Below, piece after piece: positions 1-7,532 of a DNA stretch of 64,000 bases. Position 1 is the first letter of the stretch. Each line of letters begins with the position of its first letter. Under the pieces are notes generated by a model, which saw only the letters and a list, made by a program, of their open reading frames with translations, had not been told where the DNA came from and did not search any database. Source of the stretch: Actinobacteria bacterium HGW-Actinobacteria-2 (GTDB lineage: Bacteria; Actinomycetota; Actinomycetes; Propionibacteriales; Propionibacteriaceae); contig PHEY01000001.1 in assembly GCA_002841335.1 (NCBI GenBank), positions 619,816 to 683,815 on the forward strand, given 5' to 3'. Made by a program: the position numbers and the translations under genes.

Positions 1-2
1 GA

Positions 3-749
3 GTGCACACGGTCGCCCAGTTGGCCGACGCCGACATCGACGAACTCCTCCCCCGCTATCTACCGCTGGTCGCCTACCGGCAGGGCGCCGAGGATCGGCT
101 CCGGCTCACTCAGCGGCGTTCCCGGCTCCTGGTGGACGGCCTGGAGTTGGCCCGCCTCACCGAGGGCCCGATCCCGCTGCCCACATCGGCGGTGGAGATC
201 GACATCGACATCGAGACCTCGCGCGAGGATCGGGTGTACCTGTGGGGCTTCTGGGTGCGGGCCGACGGTGCGGAGTACTACCGGCACTTCAGCTCCTTCA
301 CCGACCTCGACGATGCCGGCGAGTTGGAGTTGGCGGTCGCAGCCATGAGCTGGCTGGCCGAGTTGGCCGCGCAGGCCGACATCCGGGTGTACCACTACTC
401 CGACTACGAGCTGGTCCGGATCGCCCGGCTGGCCGCCAGTGGCCATCCAGGCATGACCTGGGCCTCCGATTTCGCCCGTGATCACTTCGTCGACCTGTTC
501 GAGATCGTCCGTACCCACTACTTCGGCGCCAACGGGCTGGGCCTGAAGGTGGTCGCCCAGTCGGCGGCCGGTTTCCACTGGCGCGACAATGAGCCGGGCG
601 GGCTGAACAGCATGGGCTGGTTCGACACCGCCGTCCATGCAGACGACCCCGAGGAACGCTCGGTGGCTCAGCAGCGCGTTCTCTGGTACAACGAGGACGA
701 TGTTCGGGCCACGGCTCAGTTGCGGGACTGGCTGCGGCAGCAGAGCTGA
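3..749 (+). CDS. RecB-like/RNase H-fold nuclease, C-terminal part (gene cut by window edge)
   Basis: This is the 3' part of a predicted RNase H-fold 3'-5' exonuclease of the type found at the C-terminus of TM0106-family RecB-like proteins. The visible frame carries the three exonuclease motifs in order: DIDIE near residue 68, a HYSDYE motif near residue 130 and NEDDVRA near the end. The frame is open to the left edge, so the true start and any N-terminal RecB-like domain lie outside the window. The family is expected to act on DNA or RNA with two metal ions, but its cellular role is not settled. The family call is good; the function is inference. Confidence 0.72.
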   Translation: MHTVAQLADADIDELLPRYLPLVAYRQGAEDRLRLTQRRSRLLVDGLELARLTEGPIPLPTSAVEIDIDIETSREDRVYLWGFWVRADGAEYYRHFSSFTDLDDAGELELAVAAMSWLAELAAQADIRVYHYSDYELVRIARLAASGHPGMTWASDFARDHFVDLFEIVRTHYFGANGLGLKVVAQSAAGFHWRDNEPGGLNSMGWFDTAVHADDPEERSVAQQRVLWYNEDDVRATAQLRDWLRQQS

Positions 750-759
750 TCAGGACGAG

Positions 760-789
760 TTTGTCAACGGTTTAGACCAAGCTGACAAA
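760..789. promoter_or_regulatory. Putative GntR/HutC operator (DasR/NagR-like)
   Basis: CGGTTTAGACCA at 768-779 matches the core of the actinobacterial DasR/NagR site (TGGTCTAGACCA) at 10 of 12 positions. It is nested almost concentrically in a longer inverted repeat, TTTGTCA at 760-766 and TGACAAA at 783-789. It sits about 60 bp upstream of a HutC-type regulator gene, which suggests autoregulation. Binding is inferred. Confidence 0.5.
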
Positions 790-839
790 ACTCCGTCCGT
801 GAGCGGAAAATCGGGTGAACATGCGCTATCTTGCGGGTT

Positions 840-1580
840 ATGGCGCAGCAGCTTCCGGTTCAAATTGACCGCAACAGCCCGGTACCGCTGTACCACCAGG
901 TGGCTGAACAATTGGCCGAGGCCATCGACACCGGCGTCCTCAAGCCGGGGGACGCGTTCGAGAACGAACTGTCGATGGCTGAGCGGCTCAACTTGTCGCG
1001 ACCCACGGTACGCAGGGCAATCATCGAATTGGTCTCGCGCGGGCTCTTGGTCCGTCGCCGCGGCATCGGCACGACCGTTGCCAACGAGGTGGTGCATCGC
1101 CGTTACGGCCTGCCCAGCCTCTACGACGACCTCAAACGCGAGGGCCAGAACCCGCACAGCGAGGTCCTGCAGTTCTCGATCAACTACCACGACGACCGAA
1201 TCGCCGAACTGCTCGGCCAGCCGGCCGGCACCCCGCTGGTCTACGTCGAACGGCTCCGTACCGTCGACCTGGGCCCGGTGGCCGTGCTGCGCAACTGGCT
1301 CAGCCCGGACTGGTCCGATCTGGAGATCGACGAACTGGCCACCTACGGTCTGTACACCCTGATCCGCGCCCGAAACATCGTGCCGGCGGTCGGCTACCAG
1401 CACATCTCGGCTCGGCATCCCACTGAGATCGAGCAGCAGCTCCTCAAGATGGGAGCGACCGATCCGGTGCTGGCGATGTCGCGGCGGGCCTACGACCCGT
1501 CCGGCCAACCGGTGGAGTACGGCGACCACTGCTACCGGTGGGACCGCTACTCGATCGACATCACCGCCTACTCCAGCTAG
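840..1580 (+). CDS. GntR family transcriptional regulator, HutC subfamily
   Basis: DNA-binding regulator with an N-terminal winged helix-turn-helix (about residues 10-75, with the typical LYHQVAEQLAEAI and LSRPTVRRAI stretches) followed by a UTRA effector-binding domain (about 95-240). HutC/NagR-type proteins bind sugar phosphates, amino-acid derivatives or similar small ligands. The ATG at 840 is preferred; a TTG nine bases earlier is also in frame and neither has a strong ribosome binding site. A DasR-like operator lies upstream at 768-779, so autoregulation is likely. No obvious target operon is adjacent: the neighbour is the convergent menD gene. The ligand cannot be told from sequence. 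Confidence 0.85.
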   Translation: MAQQLPVQIDRNSPVPLYHQVAEQLAEAIDTGVLKPGDAFENELSMAERLNLSRPTVRRAIIELVSRGLLVRRRGIGTTVANEVVHRRYGLPSLYDDLKREGQNPHSEVLQFSINYHDDRIAELLGQPAGTPLVYVERLRTVDLGPVAVLRNWLSPDWSDLEIDELATYGLYTLIRARNIVPAVGYQHISARHPTEIEQQLLKMGATDPVLAMSRRAYDPSGQPVEYGDHCYRWDRYSIDITAYSS

Positions 1581-1589
1581 CCGACGCGG

Positions 1590-3197
1590 TCACACCCGCC
1601 GGTCGAGTTCGCGACGGCGGGTGCGATCGACGTCCACGATCATCACTTCGAGCCCGTTCACCGGCTCGGACAGTGCTGCGCTGACCTCATTGATCGTGCG
1701 CAGCCGCCGCACCGGGACGCCGTAGCCGGCGGCCACCTGGGCAAGATCCAGTCCGGTGGGGGTGGCGAACACTCGCTCGAAGGCATCCCCGAACTCCGCT
1801 GCGCCGTACTCCAGCGTGGCGAAGATGCTGCCGCCGGCGTCATCGGCCACCACGATTCGCAGTTCCGGACGGGGCTCCCCCGGCCCGATCACCAGCGCGG
1901 CCAGATCATGGACGAACGACAGGTCCCCGCACAGCAAAGTGGTCGGGGTGGCCGCCCCCAAGGCGATCCCGACGGCGGAGGACACGGTGCCGTCGATCCC
2001 GGCCAACCCGCGATTGGCGTAGCAGACCGGCGTCTCGACGCCGATCGGTGCCAGGTCGGCGTCCCGGATCGGATTTGAGTTACCCAAGCAGAGCACCTGA
2101 TCGGCCGGCACTGCAGCGAGCACGGCAGCGGCCAACTCGACCCCACTGATCAGGTCGTCGCCTCGGGTCTGGGCGACCACCTGGGCAAGGCGAGCCGAAT
2201 CCGCCTCGCGCCACGCGTCCAGCCAGTCCGAGGGACCCGGCTGCGCCCAAACATCGGCCACTACCCGACCAGCGCGCCATCCCGGATCGGGATAGTCGGG
2301 TCCGGCGGTGACCACGATCACCTCGACGCCCGCCCGGCCGAGCAGCGCGCTCACCGGACGAGACAACGTCGGATGCCCGAACACCACCACCCGCTCGACC
2401 TGGGCACCGAGATCGCCGACGAGCAGGAGTCGTCCGGCGGCTACCGCGTTGGTGCCACAACGAGCATTGCTCGACGGCTCGGCGATCAGCGGCCAGCGGC
2501 CTTCCTCGGCCAACCGGACGGCACGCGCGCCGACCTCGGGTGACGCATCGCCACAGATCACCACCGTACGCGCCGCAGCGTCCAGGACGACCGGCTCCGG
2601 GGCCGCAGTGAACTCGGCCACCACTGGCTCACCGATCAGCGCGGCCCACTCGGACTCGTCGGCGATCAGCGGCTCGGGAAGCTCCAGGTTGAGATGCGCC
2701 GGTCCGGGACGTCCGCCGGTGGCACCGGTGGCCAGCAGCGTGGCCCGCGCCGCCTGCGCCCGCCAGGACGCCTCGGGCGCCGCGGCAGCCACCCGTGCGG
2801 CGTAGCGGGTGAACCCGTCGAACAACCGGCCCTGGTCGGTGGTCTGATTGGCGCCCACGCCGACCAACCAGCTGGGCCGATCAGCCGAGACCACCAGCAG
2901 CGGCACATCACTGTGATGGGCCTCCAGCACCGCGGGTAACAGGTTGCCCACCGCCGTGCCGGACGTGGTCACCACCGCGACCGGACGTCCGCTGCCCTTG
3001 GCCAGCCCGAGAGCGAGGAAACCGGCCGAGCGCTCATCCACCCGGACGTGCAGACGCACTCTGCCGGCACGCGCGGTGGCGTCCAGGCACAGCGCCAGCG
3101 GCGCGCTGCGCGAGCCGGGCGCAAGCACCACATCGGCGACGCCTTGGGCGAGCAACTGCCCGATCACCGTGCGTGCGCACTGGCTGGATTCACTCAC
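1590..3197 (-). CDS. menD: SEPHCHC synthase (menaquinone biosynthesis)
   Basis: ThDP-dependent 2-succinyl-5-enolpyruvyl-6-hydroxy-3-cyclohexene-1-carboxylate synthase, which condenses isochorismate with 2-oxoglutarate in the menaquinone pathway. The 535-residue length suits the family. The N-terminal pyrimidine-binding domain shows SAPLALCLD and DERSAGFLALGLAKGSGRP; the C-terminal ThDP-binding domain shows GNSNPIRDAD, the ANRGLAGIDG segment and a GDLSFVHD metal-binding motif. It is the last gene of an operon menE-menA-menC-menD and its start overlaps the 3' end of menC by 8 bp, which suggests translational coupling. Confidence 0.95.
   Translation of the reverse strand: MSESSQCARTVIGQLLAQGVADVVLAPGSRSAPLALCLDATARAGRVRLHVRVDERSAGFLALGLAKGSGRPVAVVTTSGTAVGNLLPAVLEAHHSDVPLLVVSADRPSWLVGVGANQTTDQGRLFDGFTRYAARVAAAAPEASWRAQAARATLLATGATGGRPGPAHLNLELPEPLIADESEWAALIGEPVVAEFTAAPEPVVLDAAARTVVICGDASPEVGARAVRLAEEGRWPLIAEPSSNARCGTNAVAAGRLLLVGDLGAQVERVVVFGHPTLSRPVSALLGRAGVEVIVVTAGPDYPDPGWRAGRVVADVWAQPGPSDWLDAWREADSARLAQVVAQTRGDDLISGVELAAAVLAAVPADQVLCLGNSNPIRDADLAPIGVETPVCYANRGLAGIDGTVSSAVGIALGAATPTTLLCGDLSFVHDLAALVIGPGEPRPELRIVVADDAGGSIFATLEYGAAEFGDAFERVFATPTGLDLAQVAAGYGVPVRRLRTINEVSAALSEPVNGLEVMIVDVDRTRRRELDRRV
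1593..1623. terminator. Stem-loop between convergent GntR gene and menD
   Basis: Arms CACCCGCCG and CGGCGGGTG (9 bp, perfect) flank a 13-nt loop. The element overlaps the last codons of menD and lies just past the end of the GntR gene. It could terminate transcripts from either side, but there is no T tract, so activity is uncertain. Confidence 0.4.
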
Positions 3198-4146
3198 CGT
3201 TCCTCCTGAGCTCGTCCGGCATGACCGACCATCGGTCCTGCCAGCGCCGTTGGGTGGCGGGATCAGCCTGCCAGGTGGTGCCCTGTGGCGTCACCGGTCG
3301 CACGCTGATCATGCCGTCCACCGCCACCAGCGGATCGTCGCTCACGTCGGCGGTGAACATCGTCGCGGTGTTCAACCCGCAGGCATAAGGCAGTTCGGGC
3401 AGGGCTGCGGCCAGGGCGACGCCGGCGGCCAAGCCCACCGAGCTCTCCAGCGCTGAGGAGACCACCACCGGTAGACCGAGTCGCTCGGCCAACTCCAGGC
3501 ACCGGCGCACCCCGCCGAGTGGTTGCACCTTCAGCACTGCGATGTCGGCGGCGGCCAAGGCCACCACCCGCTCAGGGTCACCGGATCGACGAATGCTTTC
3601 ATCGGCTGCGATCGGCACCTGCACCCCGGCGCGAGCCAACCGCACCCGCAGTTCGGCCAGCTCTTCGGCCGTCGCGCAGGGCTGCTCGGCGTACTCCAGA
3701 TCGAAGCGCGCCAGGGCGGTCAGGCGCCGCTGGGCGTCATCGACGTCCCAGGCGCCATTGGCGTCGACGCGCACCCGTCCCTGAGGTCCGAGAGCCGCAC
3801 GGACGGCCTCGACCCGGTCCAGGTCGTCAGCAAGGGTCTGGCCTGGTTCGGCCACCTTGACCTTGGCCGTCCGACAGCCGGACGCGGCCACCAGGCGATG
3901 GGCGGCCTCGGCGCCGATGGCCGGGACGGTGGCGTTCACCGGCACCTGGTCGCGGATCGGGGCGGGAAAACCGAGATAGGCCGCCTCCCAGGCGGCCCGC
4001 CACCAGTGACCGATCTCGGGGTAGTCGTAGTCGTAGAAGGGGCTCCACTCCGCCCACCCGGCCGGGCCCGCGAACAGCACCCCCTCGCGGACGGTGATCC
4101 CGCGGAAACGGTTCCGCAGGGGCAGCGAGAAGGCCTGGAGGTTCAT
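3190..4146 (-). CDS. menC: o-Succinylbenzoate synthase
   Basis: Enolase-superfamily enzyme that dehydrates SHCHC to o-succinylbenzoate in menaquinone synthesis. Superfamily landmarks appear in order: KVKV (catalytic Lys pair), DANGAWD, EYAEQP and ADES (metal ligands), LKVQPLGG (second catalytic Lys) and a SSALESSVG loop. The open frame runs 105 bp further upstream, but that stretch lies in menA in another frame; the ATG at 4144-4146 gives MNLQAFSLPL, a normal N-terminus, and 318 residues. It starts 4 bp after menA and overlaps menD by 8 bp. Confidence 0.93.
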   Translation of the reverse strand: MNLQAFSLPLRNRFRGITVREGVLFAGPAGWAEWSPFYDYDYPEIGHWWRAAWEAAYLGFPAPIRDQVPVNATVPAIGAEAAHRLVAASGCRTAKVKVAEPGQTLADDLDRVEAVRAALGPQGRVRVDANGAWDVDDAQRRLTALARFDLEYAEQPCATAEELAELRVRLARAGVQVPIAADESIRRSGDPERVVALAAADIAVLKVQPLGGVRRCLELAERLGLPVVVSSALESSVGLAAGVALAAALPELPYACGLNTATMFTADVSDDPLVAVDGMISVRPVTPQGTTWQADPATQRRWQDRWSVMPDELRRNGE

Positions 4147-4150
4147 CGGC

Positions 4151-5029
4151 TCAGCGGCCGATCCACAAGCCCGCGAACACTCCCACCGCGCAGAGCAGTT
4201 CGGCGATTCCGGTCTGGCGCAACACCGGGATGAGCCGGGCCCCGGACGCACCGCCGATCACGTCGCGGACCGGCAGGATCAAGACGGTCACCATCACCAG
4301 GCCTAACAGCGCCCACCAGGTGGTCAGGGCCGCGATCGCAACCACCCCGCCCGCTGCAGCGGCCAACAAGCCGACGTAGAACCAGCGGGTGTACCGGTCG
4401 CCGAGCCGGGTCGCCAGCGTGCGCTTACCCGAGGCCCGGTCCCCGTCCAGATCGCGCAGGTTGTTGACCACCAGGATCGCGCAGGCCAAGGCGCCGATCG
4501 CGACGGCGGCCAGCCAGGCGGTCTGCGACACCGTCCCGAGCTGGATGTAGACCGTGCCGCCGACGGCCACCAGGCCGAAGAAGATGAAGACGAACAACTC
4601 CCCCAGCCCGAAGTAGCCGTAGGGATGGCGACCGCCGGTGTAGTACCAGGCCGCCGCGATCGAGACCGCACCCACGATCAGCAGCCACCAGTAGCCGGTG
4701 ACCACGACGATCGCGAGACCGGCGAGCGCGGCGAGCACGAAGGATCCGACGGCAGCGGCCAGCACCTGCCGGGGCCGTGCGGCCCCCGAGCCGACCAGCC
4801 GCATCGGTCCGACGCGGTCGGAGTCGGTGCCGCGAATCCCGTCGGAGTAGTCGTTGGCGTAGTTGACCCCGACCTGCAGGGCCAAGGTGACCAGCAGGGC
4901 CAAGGCGGCCGGCACCAGGGCGATGCTGCCTTCGTAGGCGACCACCGCCGAGCCGGCCAGGACCGGGGCTACCGCCGCCGGGAGAGTGCGAGGACGGGCA
5001 CCCTCTACCCACTCAGCCAACGTCGCCAT
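4151..5029 (-). CDS. menA: 1,4-Dihydroxy-2-naphthoate polyprenyltransferase
   Basis: UbiA-family membrane prenyltransferase that attaches the isoprenoid chain to 1,4-dihydroxy-2-naphthoate, giving demethylmenaquinone. It has about eight hydrophobic helices and the two Asp-rich motifs: NYANDYSDG near residue 57 and NNLRDLDGD near residue 190. ATG at 5027-5029 is preferred because it gives MATLAEWVEGARPRTL; an in-frame start lies two codons upstream. The first codons overlap the 3' end of menE by 17 bp, so menE and menA are probably translationally coupled. Confidence 0.94.
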   Translation of the reverse strand: MATLAEWVEGARPRTLPAAVAPVLAGSAVVAYEGSIALVPAALALLVTLALQVGVNYANDYSDGIRGTDSDRVGPMRLVGSGAARPRQVLAAAVGSFVLAALAGLAIVVVTGYWWLLIVGAVSIAAAWYYTGGRHPYGYFGLGELFVFIFFGLVAVGGTVYIQLGTVSQTAWLAAVAIGALACAILVVNNLRDLDGDRASGKRTLATRLGDRYTRWFYVGLLAAAAGGVVAIAALTTWWALLGLVMVTVLILPVRDVIGGASGARLIPVLRQTGIAELLCAVGVFAGLWIGR

Positions 5030-6113
5030 GCACACCCTCCTGCCAGGCCCGCACGAGGGCGGCCCGGTCGATCTTGCCTAGGGATGTGTACGCCATCGAA
5101 GCCACCTGCCGCAATTCCTTGGGTACGGCCGCCCGTCCAAGCACCTCTCCCACGCGTTCGCGCACCTCGGCCAGCGTCAACGCCGAGGTGGCTACGGCCA
5201 CCACCCGCTGACCCCAGCGGGGATCTGCCACGGCCAGCAACACCGGGCCGCCGGCGGACGGGCCACCGAAGGTGGCGTCGCAGATCTGCTGCGCCCAGGC
5301 CAGGTCGACCTTCTCTCCACCGGAGATCACCACGTCGTCCAGTCGGCCCAGCACCTCCAGCCGTCCACCGACGAACCGTCCGCGATCGGCGGTGGTGACC
5401 ACGTCACCGTGCAGAACCTGGGCGGTGAGCTCGGGCTGCAGCCGATAGCCGGAGAACACCATCGGGCCGCGCAGCAGGATCCGCTCATCGGCCAGCTCCA
5501 CGCCCACCCCGTCCAGCGGGAGGCCGTCGTAGACGCAGCCGCCGCAGGTCTCACTGGCGCCGTAGGTGGTGACCACCCGCAGGCCGGACGCGCGCGCCCG
5601 CGCGAGCAGGTCGGGGTTGATCGCGCTCCCGCCGATCAGGATCGCCTGATAGCCGCCCAGCCGGGCTAGGAGTTGCGGGTCGTTCATTGCCTGATGCAGC
5701 TGCGCGCTGACCAGCGACAAGTAGCTGCGTGACGTCGCTTCCGGGAGATCGGCCAGGTCGCTGCGAGCGAAGCCGAGGTGTGTTCCGGCGACGACGGCGC
5801 GAGCGATCGTCATCAGCCCGGCCACATGCTGGGTGGGCAGCGCACAGACCCAGTCCCCCGGCCCGCCCAGACGCGCATGGGTGGCCTGGGCGGCGAAGCG
5901 GATCGCCGCAGCCGACAGCACCACGGCCTTCGGAGCACTGGTCGTCCCGGACGTGGGCACCACCAGTGCCGCGTCCGGTTCGGCGACGGGTTGATCGAGG
6001 TGAAGCGCCGGCTGCAGGCGGGGGTCGCACACCGGTGCCAGGGGTGCTCCGCCTGCGAGCGCCTGCGCGATGCCGTCCACCAGCGCCGCGCCCGCCAGTT
6101 GCCTGAGCTGCAT
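5013..6113 (-). CDS. menE: o-Succinylbenzoate-CoA ligase
   Basis: ANL-superfamily adenylate-forming enzyme that activates o-succinylbenzoate with ATP and CoA before ring closure by MenB. Visible motifs are VPTSGTTSAPKAV (P-loop, near residue 51), TTYGASETCGG, and the C-terminal DVVISGGEKVD and LGKIDRAAL with the catalytic Lys. At 366 residues it is compact compared with general acyl-CoA ligases, as is common in actinobacterial MenE. It is the first gene of the operon menE-menA-menC-menD; menB and menF are not in this window. Confidence 0.92.
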   Translation of the reverse strand: MQLRQLAGAALVDGIAQALAGGAPLAPVCDPRLQPALHLDQPVAEPDAALVVPTSGTTSAPKAVVLSAAAIRFAAQATHARLGGPGDWVCALPTQHVAGLMTIARAVVAGTHLGFARSDLADLPEATSRSYLSLVSAQLHQAMNDPQLLARLGGYQAILIGGSAINPDLLARARASGLRVVTTYGASETCGGCVYDGLPLDGVGVELADERILLRGPMVFSGYRLQPELTAQVLHGDVVTTADRGRFVGGRLEVLGRLDDVVISGGEKVDLAWAQQICDATFGGPSAGGPVLLAVADPRWGQRVVAVATSALTLAEVRERVGEVLGRAAVPKELRQVASMAYTSLGKIDRAALVRAWQEGVHGDVG

Positions 6114-6271
6114 CGGACCAGCCTAGGCCCGATCACCGGTTCGACGCTGGTGACAAGCCATAACCGCGCGATGCGGCCCGCGGACGGCCGCGTCGCGGGC
6201 GACGTCTCACACCTAGGGATAACCGCTCACCTGAGAGATCCTGAGAAAATTAATGTGAAATACTCAGGGAC

Positions 6272-6814
6272 GTGGGTGTACCTCGTTGGATGAAGCTAGG
6301 GGCGATTGCAGCGACGGCCGTGTTGGCGTTGGCGCCGATCGTGCCGACGTCTGCGCACGCCGACGACGACACCGCTGATGCACTGGCAGAACTGTTCGCC
6401 ATGCGCGCCGATCTCCTGGCCGAACGCAACCAGGCCATCGCCATCAACGTGGCCGGCATCGAGGCCCAACACTTGGCCGAGATCAAGGCACTCGGCTACG
6501 AACCCGGCACCACCGATCCGCGCGAGATCGCCCGCCAGATGATGACCAACAAGTACAACTGGGGCGAGGATCAGTTCACTTGCTACAACAACATCATCGT
6601 GCGCGAGAGCAACTGGATCGTCACCGCCGACAACCCGCACTCCTCCGCCTACGGCATTCCGCAGGCGCTGCCGGGCAAGAAAATGGCGTCCTTCGGTGCC
6701 GACTGGCGCACCAACGCCGCCACCCAGATCGCCTGGGGCCTGTGGTACGTCAAGGACCGCTACGGCACCCCGTGCCAGGCCTGGTCGTTCAAGCGCGCGC
6801 ACGGCTGGTACTGA
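6272..6814 (+). CDS. Secreted transglycosylase-like (SLT fold) protein
   Basis: A 180-residue exported protein. A signal peptide (KLGAIAATAVLALAPIVP, cleaved after SAHA) is followed by a helical region and a C-terminal lysozyme-like domain with NNIIVRESNW, a SSAYGIPQALPG motif and TQIAWGLWYVKDRYG. This pattern fits the lytic transglycosylase-like domains at the C-terminus of actinobacterial cell-wall enzymes; the Glu in VRESNW is the likely catalytic acid. GTG at 6272 follows an AGGGA motif; ATG at 6290 would also leave a complete signal peptide. The leader is unusually AT-rich, with a CCTGAG/CTCAGG inverted repeat at about 6238-6266 that may be regulatory. Confidence 0.72.
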   Translation: MGVPRWMKLGAIAATAVLALAPIVPTSAHADDDTADALAELFAMRADLLAERNQAIAINVAGIEAQHLAEIKALGYEPGTTDPREIARQMMTNKYNWGEDQFTCYNNIIVRESNWIVTADNPHSSAYGIPQALPGKKMASFGADWRTNAATQIAWGLWYVKDRYGTPCQAWSFKRAHGWY

Positions 6815-6832
6815 CCGCTGATTCCCACACCA

Positions 6833-6860
6833 GCGCCCGGGTCGATCTCGACCCGGGCGC
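6833..6860. terminator. Bidirectional stem-loop between convergent genes
   Basis: Perfect 13-bp arms (GCGCCCGGGTCGA and its complement) separated by two bases, located between the ends of the transglycosylase-like gene and the response regulator. The symmetry and position suggest a terminator shared by both strands; no T tract follows. Confidence 0.7.
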
Positions 6861-6874
6861 AATCGGTTGTGGGC

Positions 6875-7522
6875 TTACTGGTGCGGTTCGACGGGCGGGA
6901 CGATGCCGTCCTCGATCGCGCGGCGGAACAGGTCGAGCTTGCTGGCGGCCGGACGGTTCACGTTGGTGTACTTCACCCGGATGCGCTTCAGGTACTCCTT
7001 GACGCTGTTCTCGGTGATGGTGAGTCGCTCGGCGACCTCGGGAACTTCGAACCCGCCGGCATACAACGCCAGCACTTCGCGTTCACGGGGCCCAAGGTTC
7101 GCAGCCACATAGGAAGCATCGCCTTCGATCGCAGCCAGGATCTCCTGGCTGATCACGACCTGGCCGTCGGCAACCGCCTCGATCGAGGCGATGGTCACCG
7201 AAATCGGCTCGGCTTTGCGACACACACCGGCTGCGCCGCCGGCCAGGGCACGACGCAGCAACCGGACGTTGTCGGCGATGGAGTACACCAACACCTTGTA
7301 GCCGGCCTCAATGAGGCGTTCGGCGTTGACCAGGGGATCAGAGCCGTCATCGAGCTGCAGGTCCAGCAGCACCACCTCGGCATCGGGCATACGCTCCAGG
7401 TACTCGTCCACCGTGGCTGCGCCGGCGACCAATGTGACCTCGTGACCGGGCTGGGTCTTCAAGGCAGCGGACATGCCAATACGAATGGCTTCATGGTCAT
7501 CGATTACCGCGGTGTTGATCAT
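6875..7522 (-). CDS. LuxR/NarL-family response regulator
   Basis: A 215-residue two-component regulator. The receiver domain (about 1-120) has the acidic pair in VIDDHEA, the phospho-acceptor Asp in VVLLDLQLDD near residue 49, and a Lys in CRKAEP near position 103. The C-terminal domain (about 140-205) is a LuxR-type HTH with LGPREREVLALYAGG and ITENSVKEYLKRIRVKY. The gene starts 10 bp after the upstream histidine kinase, so the two form one system. Targets are unknown. Confidence 0.88.
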   Translation of the reverse strand: MINTAVIDDHEAIRIGMSAALKTQPGHEVTLVAGAATVDEYLERMPDAEVVLLDLQLDDGSDPLVNAERLIEAGYKVLVYSIADNVRLLRRALAGGAAGVCRKAEPISVTIASIEAVADGQVVISQEILAAIEGDASYVAANLGPREREVLALYAGGFEVPEVAERLTITENSVKEYLKRIRVKYTNVNRPAASKLDLFRRAIEDGIVPPVEPHQ

Positions 7523-7532
7523 GGCGGAAAGC

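Noticed and set aside
6114..6271. c-di-AMP (ydaO) riboswitch before the transglycosylase-like gene
   Set aside because: Such elements precede cell-wall hydrolase genes in actinobacteria, but the conserved ydaO blocks are not present here; only an AT-rich leader with a short inverted repeat is seen.
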